NCBI GenBank assembly: GCA_910585955.1
Contig: CAJUGC010000011.1
Location: 14,657-78,656, forward strand
Source: an uncultured Christensenella sp.
GTDB taxonomy: Bacteria > Bacillota > Clostridia > Christensenellales > Pumilibacteraceae
Direction: 5' to 3'
DNA length: 64,000 nucleotides
In this document: positions 15,305-23,706 of the stretch, piece after piece
Position numbering within the stretch: the stretch's first letter is position 1
How the letters are laid out: every line of letters starts with the position of its first letter
Notes under the pieces: model-generated
What the model saw: the letters and a program-made list of their open reading frames with translations, nothing else
Told to the model about the DNA's origin: nothing
The model's database searches: none
Translations under genes and position numbers: made by a program

Positions 15305-16656
15305 TCGCGCGTTTCCTCCTTGGCCGCTTTTTCCGCTCTCTTCGCCGCTCTCTCCATGAGCCAATCTCTGTTGTTGAGCTTGGGGTTCTGAAGACAGCTT
15401 TCGAGCATTTCCTCGAGAAAGACTCCTATGTTCTCTCCCTCGAGTCCGACAGAGAGACAGTCGTTCCCGTCTATTTCGAGATCGCTTACATACACAGGCG
15501 CTCCGCTCTCTATTATGTCCCATTTGGCTTTGGTGAAACGGCTTTCGGAAAGATCGTCCCGCGTCACCATGCCCGTAGCGAGACGGTCGGCGTTTATAAG
15601 ATCGACGAGATCGTCTATTATGTCGAAATTAGTTGCTACGAAACGTCTGACCTTCGCTTCCGACGTAGCGCCCGACATATCGTACATATGGTTTAAAACG
15701 AGTCTTTTCACAAATGAGATTTCGTCGTTGCTGTAGCGCAGTCCGTAATAGCCCATTCTGTGGTCGACTATCTGCGCGCTGACGTGCTCGTGACCGTGCA
15801 TATTTCCGTGCTTTTCCATACAGTAAGCTTTACCGAGGTCATGAAAAAGCGCCGCAAGCCTCACCTTGGGCGGAGCATAAGCTATCGTTCGGAACGTATG
15901 TTCCGCCACGTCGTACTTATGATAGTTCGGATTTTGAGCGACATTCATGCACTGTTCCACTTCCGGAACAAGATACTTGAATATACCCATTTTGGCAAGA
16001 AGCTTCATAGCCCTGTAATGAGCCTGATCTATTCCGTTGGCCTGATCGGCGACAAGCATCTTGTTAAGTTCGTCCCGCTTTCTCTCCTGCGAGATCTCTT
16101 TTAAAAGTTCGGCTTTCGCCATTGCCGTCTGAGCGGTCGTCCCGTCTATCTTGAATCCGAGCTGAGCCGCAAAACGGATAAGCCGCAAGATACGCAAGCC
16201 GTCCACCGACAGCGTGCGTTCGGGACGAAGCGAACGCAGTATTCCCTTTTCTATATCGTTTATGCCTCCGCATAGGTCAATGAGTTCGTCGTTTACCACG
16301 TCGTAATAGACGCTGTTGCAAGTAAAGTCGCGGCGAAGCGCGTCCTTGCTTATATCGGTCGTAAAACAGACTTCGCTGGGCGTGTGACCCTTGTCATAGC
16401 TCTCGACGCGAAAAGGAGTATATTCATACACTTCCTTACCGCATTTTATCTGTGCCGTTCCCAGTCGGAAGTTCACGGTCTTAACTCTGTACTTCGACGG
16501 AAGTTTCAACATACTTACGGGATAAGGTCCTGCCAGATCGATATCCGTAGGGCGCAGAGAGCGCAGAGAATTACGGACATACCCGCCTACGACATAGACG
16601 GGGACGCCGGCATTCCTTACGATGAATTCCAAGCTTTTAGGTATTTCTATCTTCAT
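15301..16656 (-). CDS. cca: CCA-adding enzyme/poly(A) polymerase-family tRNA nucleotidyltransferase with HD domain
   Basis: 451 residues. The class II nucleotidyltransferase head carries VYVVGGYVRNSLRSLRPTDIDLAGP (metal site Asp-Ile-Asp), RRDFTCNSVYYDV and the RNA-binding helices (GLRILRLIRFAAQLGF). The C-terminal half has an HD-type domain (LAALFHDLGKAYCMEKHGNMHGHEHVSA). It adds or repairs the 3'-CCA of tRNA. The start is unusual: ATG 16656 lies 8 bases after a perfect -10 TATAAT with a matching -35, so the mRNA seems to begin at or just before the start codon, with no ribosome site. A TTG at 16662 is in frame but overlaps the -10 region and is unlikely. Confidence 0.9.
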   Translation of the reverse strand: MKIEIPKSLEFIVRNAGVPVYVVGGYVRNSLRSLRPTDIDLAGPYPVSMLKLPSKYRVKTVNFRLGTAQIKCGKEVYEYTPFRVESYDKGHTPSEVCFTTDISKDALRRDFTCNSVYYDVVNDELIDLCGGINDIEKGILRSLRPERTLSVDGLRILRLIRFAAQLGFKIDGTTAQTAMAKAELLKEISQERKRDELNKMLVADQANGIDQAHYRAMKLLAKMGIFKYLVPEVEQCMNVAQNPNYHKYDVAEHTFRTIAYAPPKVRLAALFHDLGKAYCMEKHGNMHGHEHVSAQIVDHRMGYYGLRYSNDEISFVKRLVLNHMYDMSGATSEAKVRRFVATNFDIIDDLVDLINADRLATGMVTRDDLSESRFTKAKWDIIESGAPVYVSDLEIDGNDCLSVGLEGENIGVFLEEMLESCLQNPKLNNRDWLMERAAKRAEKAAKEETRE

Positions 16657-16664
16657 ACGCAAAT

Positions 16665-16694
16665 ATTATACCATTAAAATGCCATTTCGGGCAA
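16665..16694 (-). promoter_or_regulatory. Promoter giving a leaderless cca mRNA
   Basis: On the minus strand -35 TTGCCC (16694-16689), 18-bp spacer, -10 TATAAT (16670-16665); ATG begins 9 bases after the end of the -10, where transcription should start. Confidence 0.75.
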
Positions 16695-16718
16695 GCGTTT
16701 TTTACCCGAATTTAACGC

Positions 16719-16742
16719 TTGCTGTTGCCACAGCAATTTTTT
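16719..16742 (+). terminator. Orphan intrinsic terminator between divergent genes
   Basis: TTGCTGT-TGCC-ACAGCAA followed by TTTTTT on the plus strand. It lies between divergent cca and the lipid kinase gene, upstream of the kinase promoter, with no gene that it obviously terminates. Confidence 0.65.
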
Positions 16743-16754
16743 ATTTGTTTTCCC

Positions 16755-16783
16755 TTGATAATTCAGCCGAAAAATGATATACT
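16755..16783 (+). promoter_or_regulatory. Promoter of the lipid kinase gene
   Basis: -35 TTGATA (16755-16760), 17-bp spacer, -10 TATACT (16778-16783), 57 bp before the GTG start. Confidence 0.8.
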
Positions 16784-16840
16784 TTAATCGACGGGTTACG
16801 ACATTTTTCGCAGAAATTCGCCCCCGTCAAGGAGGAAAAC

Positions 16841-17704
16841 GTGTATCTCGTAATAACCAACCCCGACAGCGGCGGAGGCGGCGGCAAAAAGACCGAAGCC
16901 GCAATAAAAGCATATCTCGACGCCAAAGGAGTCGAATACAAAATTGCCGAGACCAAAGCCAAGGGTCACGCAAGAGAGATTGCGGCAAGCTTTGAGGGAG
17001 GCACTATAATCGCCGTAGGCGGAGACGGAACTTTCCACGAAGTTTTAAACGGAATGAACACCGAAAAATGCCGCTTGGGGTTCGTCCCTAGCGGCAGAGG
17101 CAACGACTTTGCCGAAGCGTTCGGTCTATCCAAAAAAACCTCCGTCGCGCTCGAAACCATACTCGGCGGAAACGAAACGAACATCGACTATATAGCGGTG
17201 GGAGAAAACCTGCGCTGTCTGAACGTGGCGGGCACGGGGCTGGACGTATCCGTACTCGAAAGCGTAGAGAACAAAAAAGATACGAAGTTTACTTATTTAA
17301 TGTCTCTCATTAACTGCATAAGGCATTTTACTCCGTACGAACTCGACGTAGAGATAGGCGGAGAAAGCACTCACTACTCCTGCGTTATGGCAGGAGTCTG
17401 CAACGGAAATCGGTTCGGAGGCGGCATAAAAATCTCGCCCGTATCGAAATTCGACGACGGAAAACTCGACGTGATAGCCATAGAGTATCCGAAAAAAAGA
17501 CTTATGCGAGCGCTTTGGGGCTTTGTAGGCGGCAAGCACATGGACAAGCCGTACACGCACCACACGGAGTGCGAACGAGTCAAGATCTCGTCGCCATACG
17601 GTTATCCCATAGAACTCGACGGCGAAATATACCGCGGTCCCGTGCTTGACTGCCGCGTCGTAAAAGGCGGCTTAAAAACATTTAAACCGATAGCGGAAAA
17701 ATGA
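16841..17704 (+). CDS. Diacylglycerol kinase-like lipid kinase (YegS/DgkB family)
   Basis: 287 residues, GTG start 16841 with GGAGG 7 bases upstream. Family motifs: NPDSGGGGGKK near the start, the nucleotide loop AVGGDGTFHEVLNGM near 55-70, LGFVPSGRGNDFAEAFGL near 80-97, and a C-terminal FDDGKLDVIAIEYPKK and LDGEIYRG. Relatives phosphorylate diacylglycerol or related lipids in the membrane phospholipid cycle; exact lipid substrate is unknown. It has its own promoter and terminator and so is a single-gene unit. Confidence 0.88.
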   Translation: MYLVITNPDSGGGGGKKTEAAIKAYLDAKGVEYKIAETKAKGHAREIAASFEGGTIIAVGGDGTFHEVLNGMNTEKCRLGFVPSGRGNDFAEAFGLSKKTSVALETILGGNETNIDYIAVGENLRCLNVAGTGLDVSVLESVENKKDTKFTYLMSLINCIRHFTPYELDVEIGGESTHYSCVMAGVCNGNRFGGGIKISPVSKFDDGKLDVIAIEYPKKRLMRALWGFVGGKHMDKPYTHHTECERVKISSPYGYPIELDGEIYRGPVLDCRVVKGGLKTFKPIAEK

Positions 17705-17712
17705 ACGCGCAA

Positions 17713-17743
17713 AAAATCCCGTTTCGTTTCCGAAGCGGGATTT
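17713..17743. terminator. Bidirectional terminator between lipid kinase and mscL
   Basis: AAATCCCGTTTCG pairs with CGAAGCGGGATTT (one imperfect position) with a short loop; A-run left, T-run right. Confidence 0.85.
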
Positions 17744-17752
17744 TTCTTTTTT

Positions 17753-18346
17753 TTATTTTTGAGAATTCATCTGCAACAGATCGCGAATCTGCGTGAGAAG
17801 TTGCTCTGTGGTCTCGGGAGCGTTTGCCTTTTCCTCCGCCGCCTTTCTCTCCTTTTCGGCTTTGGCTGCGGCGGTAAGCTCGGCTTCCTTTGCAAGAATT
17901 GCGGCGTTTATTTCCGCCTTGCTCTTGCCCTGCGCCTTAAGCTCCTTTCTGAGCTGTTTATATTCGGCTTTGTTTAGCGTCTTATAACCTTCCTGAGCCT
18001 TTTCCATTCTCGTCTTTGCGCTCATGAATATTCTGAGCACGACGAAGATACAGAACGCTATGATGAGGAAATTCAATATACATTGCAAGAAGTGTCCCCA
18101 ATGAAGCGCCGCTTCCGCTTTCGTGATCGCATTCGTTACAGGGTCGTATTGCGCTTCGGAGATCACCCATTTCCAATCGCTTATATCGAAGCCGCCCGTA
18201 GCCGCTGATATGAGCGGCATTATTATGTCGTTTACGAGGCTCGTAACTATAGCGCTGAACGCCGTGCCTATCACGACGCCGACCGCCATGTCGACTATGT
18301 TGCCTTTCGTTATGAAAGCTTTGAAGTCGACAAAAAACTTTTTCAT
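17753..18346 (-). CDS. mscL: Large-conductance mechanosensitive channel MscL with extended C-terminus
   Basis: 197 residues. Pentameric emergency valve opened by membrane tension. The N-terminus FKAFITKGNIVDMAVGVVIGTAFSAIVTSLVNDIIMPLI is the gating helix and first membrane helix; the second (FLQCILNFLIIAFCIFVVLRIFM) follows an external loop. Typical MscL has 120-150 residues; here the cytoplasmic part adds about 60 residues of charged helix (KAEYKQLRKELKAQGKSKAEINAAILAKEAELTAAAKAEKERKA shortened here to its ends: KAEYKQ and AEKERKA) before the usual PETTEQLLTQIRDLLQ bundle. ATG 18346 has AGGAGGA upstream. Own promoter at 18382-18410. Confidence 0.92.
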   Translation of the reverse strand: MKKFFVDFKAFITKGNIVDMAVGVVIGTAFSAIVTSLVNDIIMPLISAATGGFDISDWKWVISEAQYDPVTNAITKAEAALHWGHFLQCILNFLIIAFCIFVVLRIFMSAKTRMEKAQEGYKTLNKAEYKQLRKELKAQGKSKAEINAAILAKEAELTAAAKAEKERKAAEEKANAPETTEQLLTQIRDLLQMNSQK

Positions 18347-18381
18347 TTCTGTTCCTCCTGAAAAATCCTTATCTTGACTCG

Positions 18382-18410
18382 AGTATAACATATATGTCTA
18401 TCGATGTCAA
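18382..18410 (-). promoter_or_regulatory. Promoter of mscL
   Basis: -35 TTGACA (18410-18405), 17-bp spacer, -10 TATACT (18387-18382) on the minus strand. Confidence 0.85.
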
Positions 18411-18458
18411 TCGCTTGGAAAAAATTATCTCCGACTCTCGCGTCGGATTTGTATACAC

Positions 18459-18488
18459 TTGACTTCGACTATTCTTATGGAGTATACT
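18459..18488 (+). promoter_or_regulatory. Promoter giving a leaderless metF mRNA
   Basis: -35 TTGACT (18459-18464), 18-bp spacer, -10 TATACT (18483-18488). The metF ATG begins 7 bases after the -10, the expected transcription start, and no ribosome site exists. Confidence 0.7.
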
Positions 18489-18494
18489 TTGACC

Positions 18495-19370
18495 ATGAGA
18501 ATAGATAAATTGTTAAAGCATAAGCTAACGCTTTCGTTCGAGGTATTTCCTCCGAAAAAAGGAGACGGAAAAACCGACGAACTTTTCGATACGATAAAAC
18601 GGCTCAAAGAACTTTCTCCCGACTTCATAAGCGTAACTTACGGAGGGGGCGGTTCGAATGCGCGCAACGCCGCCGAAATCGCGGGTTTTATAAAATCTTT
18701 GGGTATCGAGCCGCTCGCGCATATAACGGGCGGCCCCTCCTCTCCCGAAGACATAGACAATACTGCGAAAAAGCTGATTTCGCTCGGAGTGGAAAACGTG
18801 CTTGCTCTTCGCGGAGACAAGCCTAAAGACGAAAACGTCGAGTACTGCAAATACTTTAAGCACGCAAGCGAATTGGAAAACTATTTGGGGAAATACGGAT
18901 TTACTTTGGGCGCGGCTTGCTATCCCGAGGGTCACTGCGAATGCCCGACTCTTTATGACGACCTCGTAAATTTAAAGAAAAAAGAGGAAGCGGGCGCGGC
19001 ATTTTTTATCACGCAACTTTTTTACGATAATGCCTATTACTACCGTCTCGTAGGCGAAGCGAGACGTATGGGGATAGTCTCGCCAATTATCCCCGGCATA
19101 ATGCCTATAACGAACATGAAGAATCTGCCTGCCGTCAAATCGATGTGCGGAAGTACGATACCGCTCGAATTACGGAACATGATAGAGGTGTATTCGAATG
19201 AGCCGGACGTACTGCGGGAAATAGGCATAAACTACGCCGTGTATCAGATTATCGACCTCATTGCCAAGGGCGCGCCCGGCGTGCACGTCTACATCATGAA
19301 CCGCGCCGAAACCGCCGAAGCCATTTACGGGAGGCTGAAAAATGTGTTCTGCAAACTCTTCCGTGCTTAA
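18495..19370 (+). CDS. metF: 5,10-methylenetetrahydrofolate reductase
   Basis: 291 residues. Reduces methylene-THF to methyl-THF, the methyl donor for methionine synthase encoded just downstream. Features: SFEVFPPKKGD near residue 12 (catalytic Glu), VTYGGGGSN, LALRGDKPKD (folate/FAD site), GAACYPEGHCE, FFITQLFYDN and PIIPGIMPI. ATG 18495 is chosen because the promoter lies immediately upstream; earlier in-frame starts fall inside the promoter. The mRNA is probably leaderless. The gene overlaps the MetH activation-domain gene by 29 bases, forming a three-gene methionine operon. Confidence 0.92.
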   Translation: MRIDKLLKHKLTLSFEVFPPKKGDGKTDELFDTIKRLKELSPDFISVTYGGGGSNARNAAEIAGFIKSLGIEPLAHITGGPSSPEDIDNTAKKLISLGVENVLALRGDKPKDENVEYCKYFKHASELENYLGKYGFTLGAACYPEGHCECPTLYDDLVNLKKKEEAGAAFFITQLFYDNAYYYRLVGEARRMGIVSPIIPGIMPITNMKNLPAVKSMCGSTIPLELRNMIEVYSNEPDVLREIGINYAVYQIIDLIAKGAPGVHVYIMNRAETAEAIYGRLKNVFCKLFRA

Positions 19371-19965
19371 AAACCGAATCTATGTCTATCTCGGGTATTA
19401 CGCCGATCGCAGACGCGATATTTCGGACGAACTTATAGACGACGTTCTCGGCGAAGTCGAAAAGCTGTCGCGGTTTGTGTACCGTTACGAATATTTCGAT
19501 TCTCCTCCCGACTTTCTGTCGAAAGAGCCGTATACTTCGTACTTTAGGGACAGCCGCGGCGTTATCGTCTCGGCGACGACGTTGGGACTGGACATAGACC
19601 GCCGAATAAAACTGCTATCCAAGACGGATCCGGCGCGTTCAGTAGTATTCGACGCTTGTGCAAGCGCTTACCTCGAAGAGCGGGCGGACAGGTTCGAAGT
19701 GTCGATCCCATACCCTCTCGCTCCTCGCTTTTGTCCCGGTTACGGCGGCAGCGACGTGTCGGACATAAGACATATTTTCGATATACTCAAACCCGAAAAA
19801 TTCGGTATGACTCTCGGCGAAAACTTCTATATGATCCCGAGCAAGTCCATGGCGGGCGTACTCGCCGTAGGCGGTACGGCAAAAAGACAATGCGGAAACT
19901 GCGCGCTCAAATCGGACTGCCGCTACTTAAAGGAGGGCGAAAAATGCTTTTCGGAAAAAACGTGA
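19342..19965 (+). CDS. Stand-alone methionine synthase activation-domain protein
   Basis: 207 residues. Resembles the C-terminal AdoMet-binding reactivation domain of MetH, here a separate polypeptide: VSIPYPLAPRFCPGYGG (the conserved Arg-x-x-Pro-Gly-Tyr-Gly region that binds AdoMet) and FGMTLGENFYMIPSKSMAGVLAVGG. In cobalamin-dependent methionine synthase this domain re-methylates oxidised cob(II)alamin with AdoMet. A C-terminal CGNCALKSDCRYLKEGEKC with four Cys could hold a metal cluster. It lies between metF (29-base overlap) and a MetH lacking this domain (22-base overlap), so the two polypeptides presumably act together. Confidence 0.85.
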   Translation: MCSANSSVLKNRIYVYLGYYADRRRDISDELIDDVLGEVEKLSRFVYRYEYFDSPPDFLSKEPYTSYFRDSRGVIVSATTLGLDIDRRIKLLSKTDPARSVVFDACASAYLEERADRFEVSIPYPLAPRFCPGYGGSDVSDIRHIFDILKPEKFGMTLGENFYMIPSKSMAGVLAVGGTAKRQCGNCALKSDCRYLKEGEKCFSEKT

Positions 19966-22277
19966 AACTGTTCGACGGCGGCTTCGGCACCGAACTCGAA
20001 AGACTCGGCCTCGGCGGAATCCCCGAGGATCTGAACATAACCCACGCGGACGAAATCCGCGCCATACACCTGTCCTACGCTTCGGCAGACTTCATTACCA
20101 CAAACACATTCGGACTCAACCGAATAAAGTATCGCGGAAAATACGGTATTGACAAGCTTGCCAATGCCGCAATCGAAAACGCCCGTGTCACGGGCGCAGC
20201 CGTGTTTTTCGACGTAGGACCTACGGGCATGATGCTCGCGCCCACGGGGACGCTGTCGTTCGACGAGGCGTACGAAGCCTACGCCGAAATCGCGAAAACA
20301 ACGCGCGGCAAAGTCGACGGCTACATCGCCGAGACATTTTCCGACATTTACGAACTCAAAGCCTGCGTGCTTGCCTTAAAGGAGAACTCCGACGCGCCGG
20401 TGTTTGCGACGATGACTTTCGGCGCCGACGCAAGGACGCTGACGGGCTCGACGCCCGAAATTGCAGCTGCCGTACTCGAAGGCCTCGGAACAGACGCGCT
20501 CGGCGTAAACTGCTCTTTGGGTCCGAAAGAGCTTTTACCCATAGTCGAAAGACTGCTCGCGAGCACTTCGCTTCCCGTTATAGTCCAACCGAATCGAGGG
20601 ATTCCCGTCCTCGAAAACGGACGTTCGCACTATACGCTTTCGGCGGACGAGTTCGCGCTTTACGCCGAAAAGTTTGCAGATATGGGAGCGGAGATTATCG
20701 GAGGTTGCTGCGGCACGACCCCCGAATTCATCGACCGCATAGCTTTCCTAAAGAAACGCGCCGTGCCAAAGAGAGAGGTCGAAAAAAAGACCGTCGTAAC
20801 GTCGTGCACAAAAGCCGTGACAATAGACGGCGTGAAGATTTGCGGCGAGCGGCTCAATCCCACCGGAAAACCCAAACTCAAACAGGCGCTTAAAGACGGC
20901 GATTACGACTATCTCGCAGACGAAGCTATCGCACAAGCCGAAGCTGGCGCCGATATACTCGACTTGAACGTAGGCGTGCCCGGGATAGACGAAACAAGAG
21001 CCATGCTCGACTGCGTCGAAAAAGTGCAGGAATACGTCGAGTTGCCCATTCAGATCGACTCGTCGAATCCTGCGGCAATCGAGCGCGCGGCACGCTACTA
21101 CAACGGTATTCCCCTGATAAACAGCGTAAACGGCGACGACGCGGTACTCGAAGCCGTTTTGCCGACTGTAAAAAAGTACGGCGCGGTCGTGCTCGGACTG
21201 TGTATGGACAGCCGCGGCGTACCCAAAACAGCCGAAGAACGCTTTGCGATCGCCGAAAAAATAGTGCGACGCGCCGAAGAGTTCGGCATACCTCGATATA
21301 AAGTCATGATAGACACGCTCGTGCTTACAGCCTCGGCGGAGCAGTCGCTTGTAAAAGAAACCGTACGGGCGCTTGAAAAGGTTAAAGCGCTCGGCGTAAA
21401 GACGGCTCTCGGAGTGTCTAACGTCTCGTTCGGGCTTCCCGCGCGCGGACTCCTCAATAAGACCTTCCTCGCCATGGCGCTCGAACGCGGACTCGATATG
21501 CCCATACTCAATCCCCTGGACGGCGAAATGACGGGCGTAGTCAAAGCTTTCGGCGTGCTCTCGGGCGCGGACAAAAGCAGCGAGGAATTTATAAAGCTTT
21601 ACAGAGACTATTCGCCAGCAACCCAAGTAAGAACGGCTCGTACGCTTGAAACGGAAAAAACCGCAACATCGCTTTACGAATGTATAATCAAAGGCTTGAA
21701 AACGAAAGCTCGGGAACTGTGCGAATACGAGCTTTTAAGTCGCCCACCTATGGAAATCGTAGACGGAGTACTGCTCCCCGCTCTCGATGAAGTCGGCAGA
21801 CTTTATGAGGCGGGCAGGCTGTTCTTGCCGCAACTCGTGTCAGCCGCCGAAGCCGCCAAAGAGAGCTTTTCCGCCGTTAGCGAAAAGCTTCCGAAAGGCG
21901 GAAGCGGCAAAGGCAAAGTCGTGCTCGCGACCGTAAAAGGCGACGTGCACGACATAGGCAAAAATATCGTGAAAGTAGTGCTCGAGTCGTACGGTTACGA
22001 CACGGTGGACCTCGGTAAGGACACTCCGCCCGAAAAGGTTGTCGAGGCGGCAAAACGGCACAGACCCGTCGCCGTCGGTCTTTCCGCACTTATGACGACC
22101 ACCGTCAAGGGCATGGAAGAGACTATAAGGGCGCTTAAAGAAACCGATTGCCTCTGTCCCGTATTCGTAGGCGGCGCGGTCTTAAACAAGGAGACGGCTA
22201 AAGCAATCGGCGCGGACTACTACACTAAAGACGCTCTCGAGTTCGTCAAGGTACTCGAAAAAGCGAAAAGAAAATAA
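19944..22277 (+). CDS. metH: Cobalamin-dependent methionine synthase lacking the activation domain
   Basis: 777 residues. Order: homocysteine-binding barrel (about 1-290) with zinc ligands in GVNCSLGP (near 190) and GGCCGTTP (near 253); methyl-THF/pterin-binding barrel (about 300-560; DILDLNVGVPGIDE near 338); cobalamin cap and Rossmann domain (about 570-777) with the B12 ligand motif DVHDIGKN near 667. The usual C-terminal activation domain is absent and is encoded by the gene before it. ATG 19944 has AGGAGGG upstream and overlaps the preceding stop region. Transfers methyl from methyl-THF to homocysteine; metF in the same operon supplies methyl-THF. Confidence 0.93.
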   Translation: MLFGKNVKLFDGGFGTELERLGLGGIPEDLNITHADEIRAIHLSYASADFITTNTFGLNRIKYRGKYGIDKLANAAIENARVTGAAVFFDVGPTGMMLAPTGTLSFDEAYEAYAEIAKTTRGKVDGYIAETFSDIYELKACVLALKENSDAPVFATMTFGADARTLTGSTPEIAAAVLEGLGTDALGVNCSLGPKELLPIVERLLASTSLPVIVQPNRGIPVLENGRSHYTLSADEFALYAEKFADMGAEIIGGCCGTTPEFIDRIAFLKKRAVPKREVEKKTVVTSCTKAVTIDGVKICGERLNPTGKPKLKQALKDGDYDYLADEAIAQAEAGADILDLNVGVPGIDETRAMLDCVEKVQEYVELPIQIDSSNPAAIERAARYYNGIPLINSVNGDDAVLEAVLPTVKKYGAVVLGLCMDSRGVPKTAEERFAIAEKIVRRAEEFGIPRYKVMIDTLVLTASAEQSLVKETVRALEKVKALGVKTALGVSNVSFGLPARGLLNKTFLAMALERGLDMPILNPLDGEMTGVVKAFGVLSGADKSSEEFIKLYRDYSPATQVRTARTLETEKTATSLYECIIKGLKTKARELCEYELLSRPPMEIVDGVLLPALDEVGRLYEAGRLFLPQLVSAAEAAKESFSAVSEKLPKGGSGKGKVVLATVKGDVHDIGKNIVKVVLESYGYDTVDLGKDTPPEKVVEAAKRHRPVAVGLSALMTTTVKGMEETIRALKETDCLCPVFVGGAVLNKETAKAIGADYYTKDALEFVKVLEKAKRK

Positions 22278-22282
22278 ACGAA

Positions 22283-22317
22283 AAAACAAGCTCGGAATGA
22301 TCCGAGCTTGTTTTCGG
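22283..22317. terminator. Bidirectional terminator between metH and nfnB
   Basis: AAAACAAGCTCGGA pairs with TCCGAGCTTGTTTT across ATGA. Confidence 0.9.
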
Positions 22318-22320
22318 AAT

Positions 22321-23706
22321 CTATTTTTTCGACGAAATATACTCATCGATCGCCCTTGCGGCGGTCTTGCCCGCGCCCATTGCGAGAATGACAGTAGCCG
22401 CTCCCGTTACGGCGTCTCCGCCCGCATAAACGCCCTCGCGCGAAGTAAGTCCCGTCTTTTCGTCTACGACTATGCCGCCCCACTTATGTACTTCAAGACC
22501 GGCTGTCGTGTTCCTTATAAGCGGATTGGGAGAAGTTCCGAGCGACATTATTACGCAGTCGGCTTCCGTTTCAAACTCGCTTCCCTTAACGGAAACGGGA
22601 CGGGCACGCCCCGACGAGTCCGGCGCGGACAGCTCCATTCTTTCGCAGATCATGCCCTTGACGCAACCGTTTTCGTCGCCGAGTATCTCCAAAGGATTTG
22701 TGAGGAACTCAAATTTTACCCCTTCTTCCTTTGCGTGTTCGACTTCTTCTTTTCTTGCGGGAAGCTCGTTTTCGGTGCGCCTATAGACGACGGTCACGTC
22801 GGCGCCCAGCCTCTTGGCGCTTCTCGCCGCGTCCATAGCCACGTTGCCCCCGCCTACGACCGCGACTTTTTTCGCTCTTTTTACAGGGGTCGCGCTGCCT
22901 TCTTTATACGCTTTCATGAGATTTATGCGGGTAAGAAATTCGTTTGCCGAAAGCACACCTTTAAGCGATTCGCCCTTTATATTCATGAATTTCGGAAGTC
23001 CCGCGCCCGAGCCGATGAACACGGCTTCGAACCCGTCATCAAATAGCTCGTCTATCGTAAGCGTCTTACCTATGACGACGTTCGTGATTATCTCGACTCC
23101 GAGCTTTTTAAGCGTATCGACTTCCTTTGCCACTATTGCCTTGGGAAGTCTGAACTCGGGAATTCCGTAGACAAGCACGCCGCCCGCCGTATGAAGAGCT
23201 TCGAACACACTGACGGCATAACCTTTTTTGGCGAGATCGCCCGCGCAGGCAAGTCCCGACGGTCCCGAACCGATAACAGCCACCTTGTGTCCGTTATATT
23301 CCGGCTTTTCGACGTTGCCGTCGTCATGCGAATTGTGGTAGTCGGCAACGAAGCGTTCGAGTCTTCCGATACCGACGGGTTCGAACTTTATGCCGAGCGT
23401 ACATCTCTTTTCGCACTGGTTCTCCTGCGGACACACTCTTCCGCAAACTGCGGGAAGAGACGAAGATTTTGCTATTATTTTATATGCGTCCTCTAACTCG
23501 CCCGTCTTAATTTTGCTTATGAAGTCGGGGATCTGTATATTTACTGGACAGCCTTCGACACACGGGCGGTTTTTGCAATTGAGGCACCTGTTTGCCTCGG
23601 CGATTGCCGTGCCCTCGTCGTAGCCGAGCGCTACTTCTTCAAAGTTCTCGGAACGAAGAGAAGGATCTTGCGTAGGCATTTCATGTTTTTTCGGATCGAT
23701 ACTCAT
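22321..23706 (-). CDS. nfnB: NADPH-dependent ferredoxin-NADP oxidoreductase large subunit (NfnB; GltA-like)
   Basis: 461 residues. FAD/NAD(P)-binding flavoprotein of the glutamate-synthase small-subunit type. An N-terminal Fe-S region has CLNCKNRPCVEGCPV and VCGRVCPQENQCEKRC; then two dinucleotide folds (AVIGSGPSGLACAGDLAKKGY; AVVGGGNVAMDAARSAKRLG) and the C-terminal VYAGGDAVTGAATVILAMGAG. Next to the NfnA subunit this forms the electron-bifurcating transhydrogenase that couples NADH, ferredoxin and NADP+. No glutamate synthase large subunit is nearby, which favours Nfn over GltD. Its start overlaps the nfnA stop by 4 bases. Confidence 0.88.
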   Translation of the reverse strand: MSIDPKKHEMPTQDPSLRSENFEEVALGYDEGTAIAEANRCLNCKNRPCVEGCPVNIQIPDFISKIKTGELEDAYKIIAKSSSLPAVCGRVCPQENQCEKRCTLGIKFEPVGIGRLERFVADYHNSHDDGNVEKPEYNGHKVAVIGSGPSGLACAGDLAKKGYAVSVFEALHTAGGVLVYGIPEFRLPKAIVAKEVDTLKKLGVEIITNVVIGKTLTIDELFDDGFEAVFIGSGAGLPKFMNIKGESLKGVLSANEFLTRINLMKAYKEGSATPVKRAKKVAVVGGGNVAMDAARSAKRLGADVTVVYRRTENELPARKEEVEHAKEEGVKFEFLTNPLEILGDENGCVKGMICERMELSAPDSSGRARPVSVKGSEFETEADCVIMSLGTSPNPLIRNTTAGLEVHKWGGIVVDEKTGLTSREGVYAGGDAVTGAATVILAMGAGKTAARAIDEYISSKK

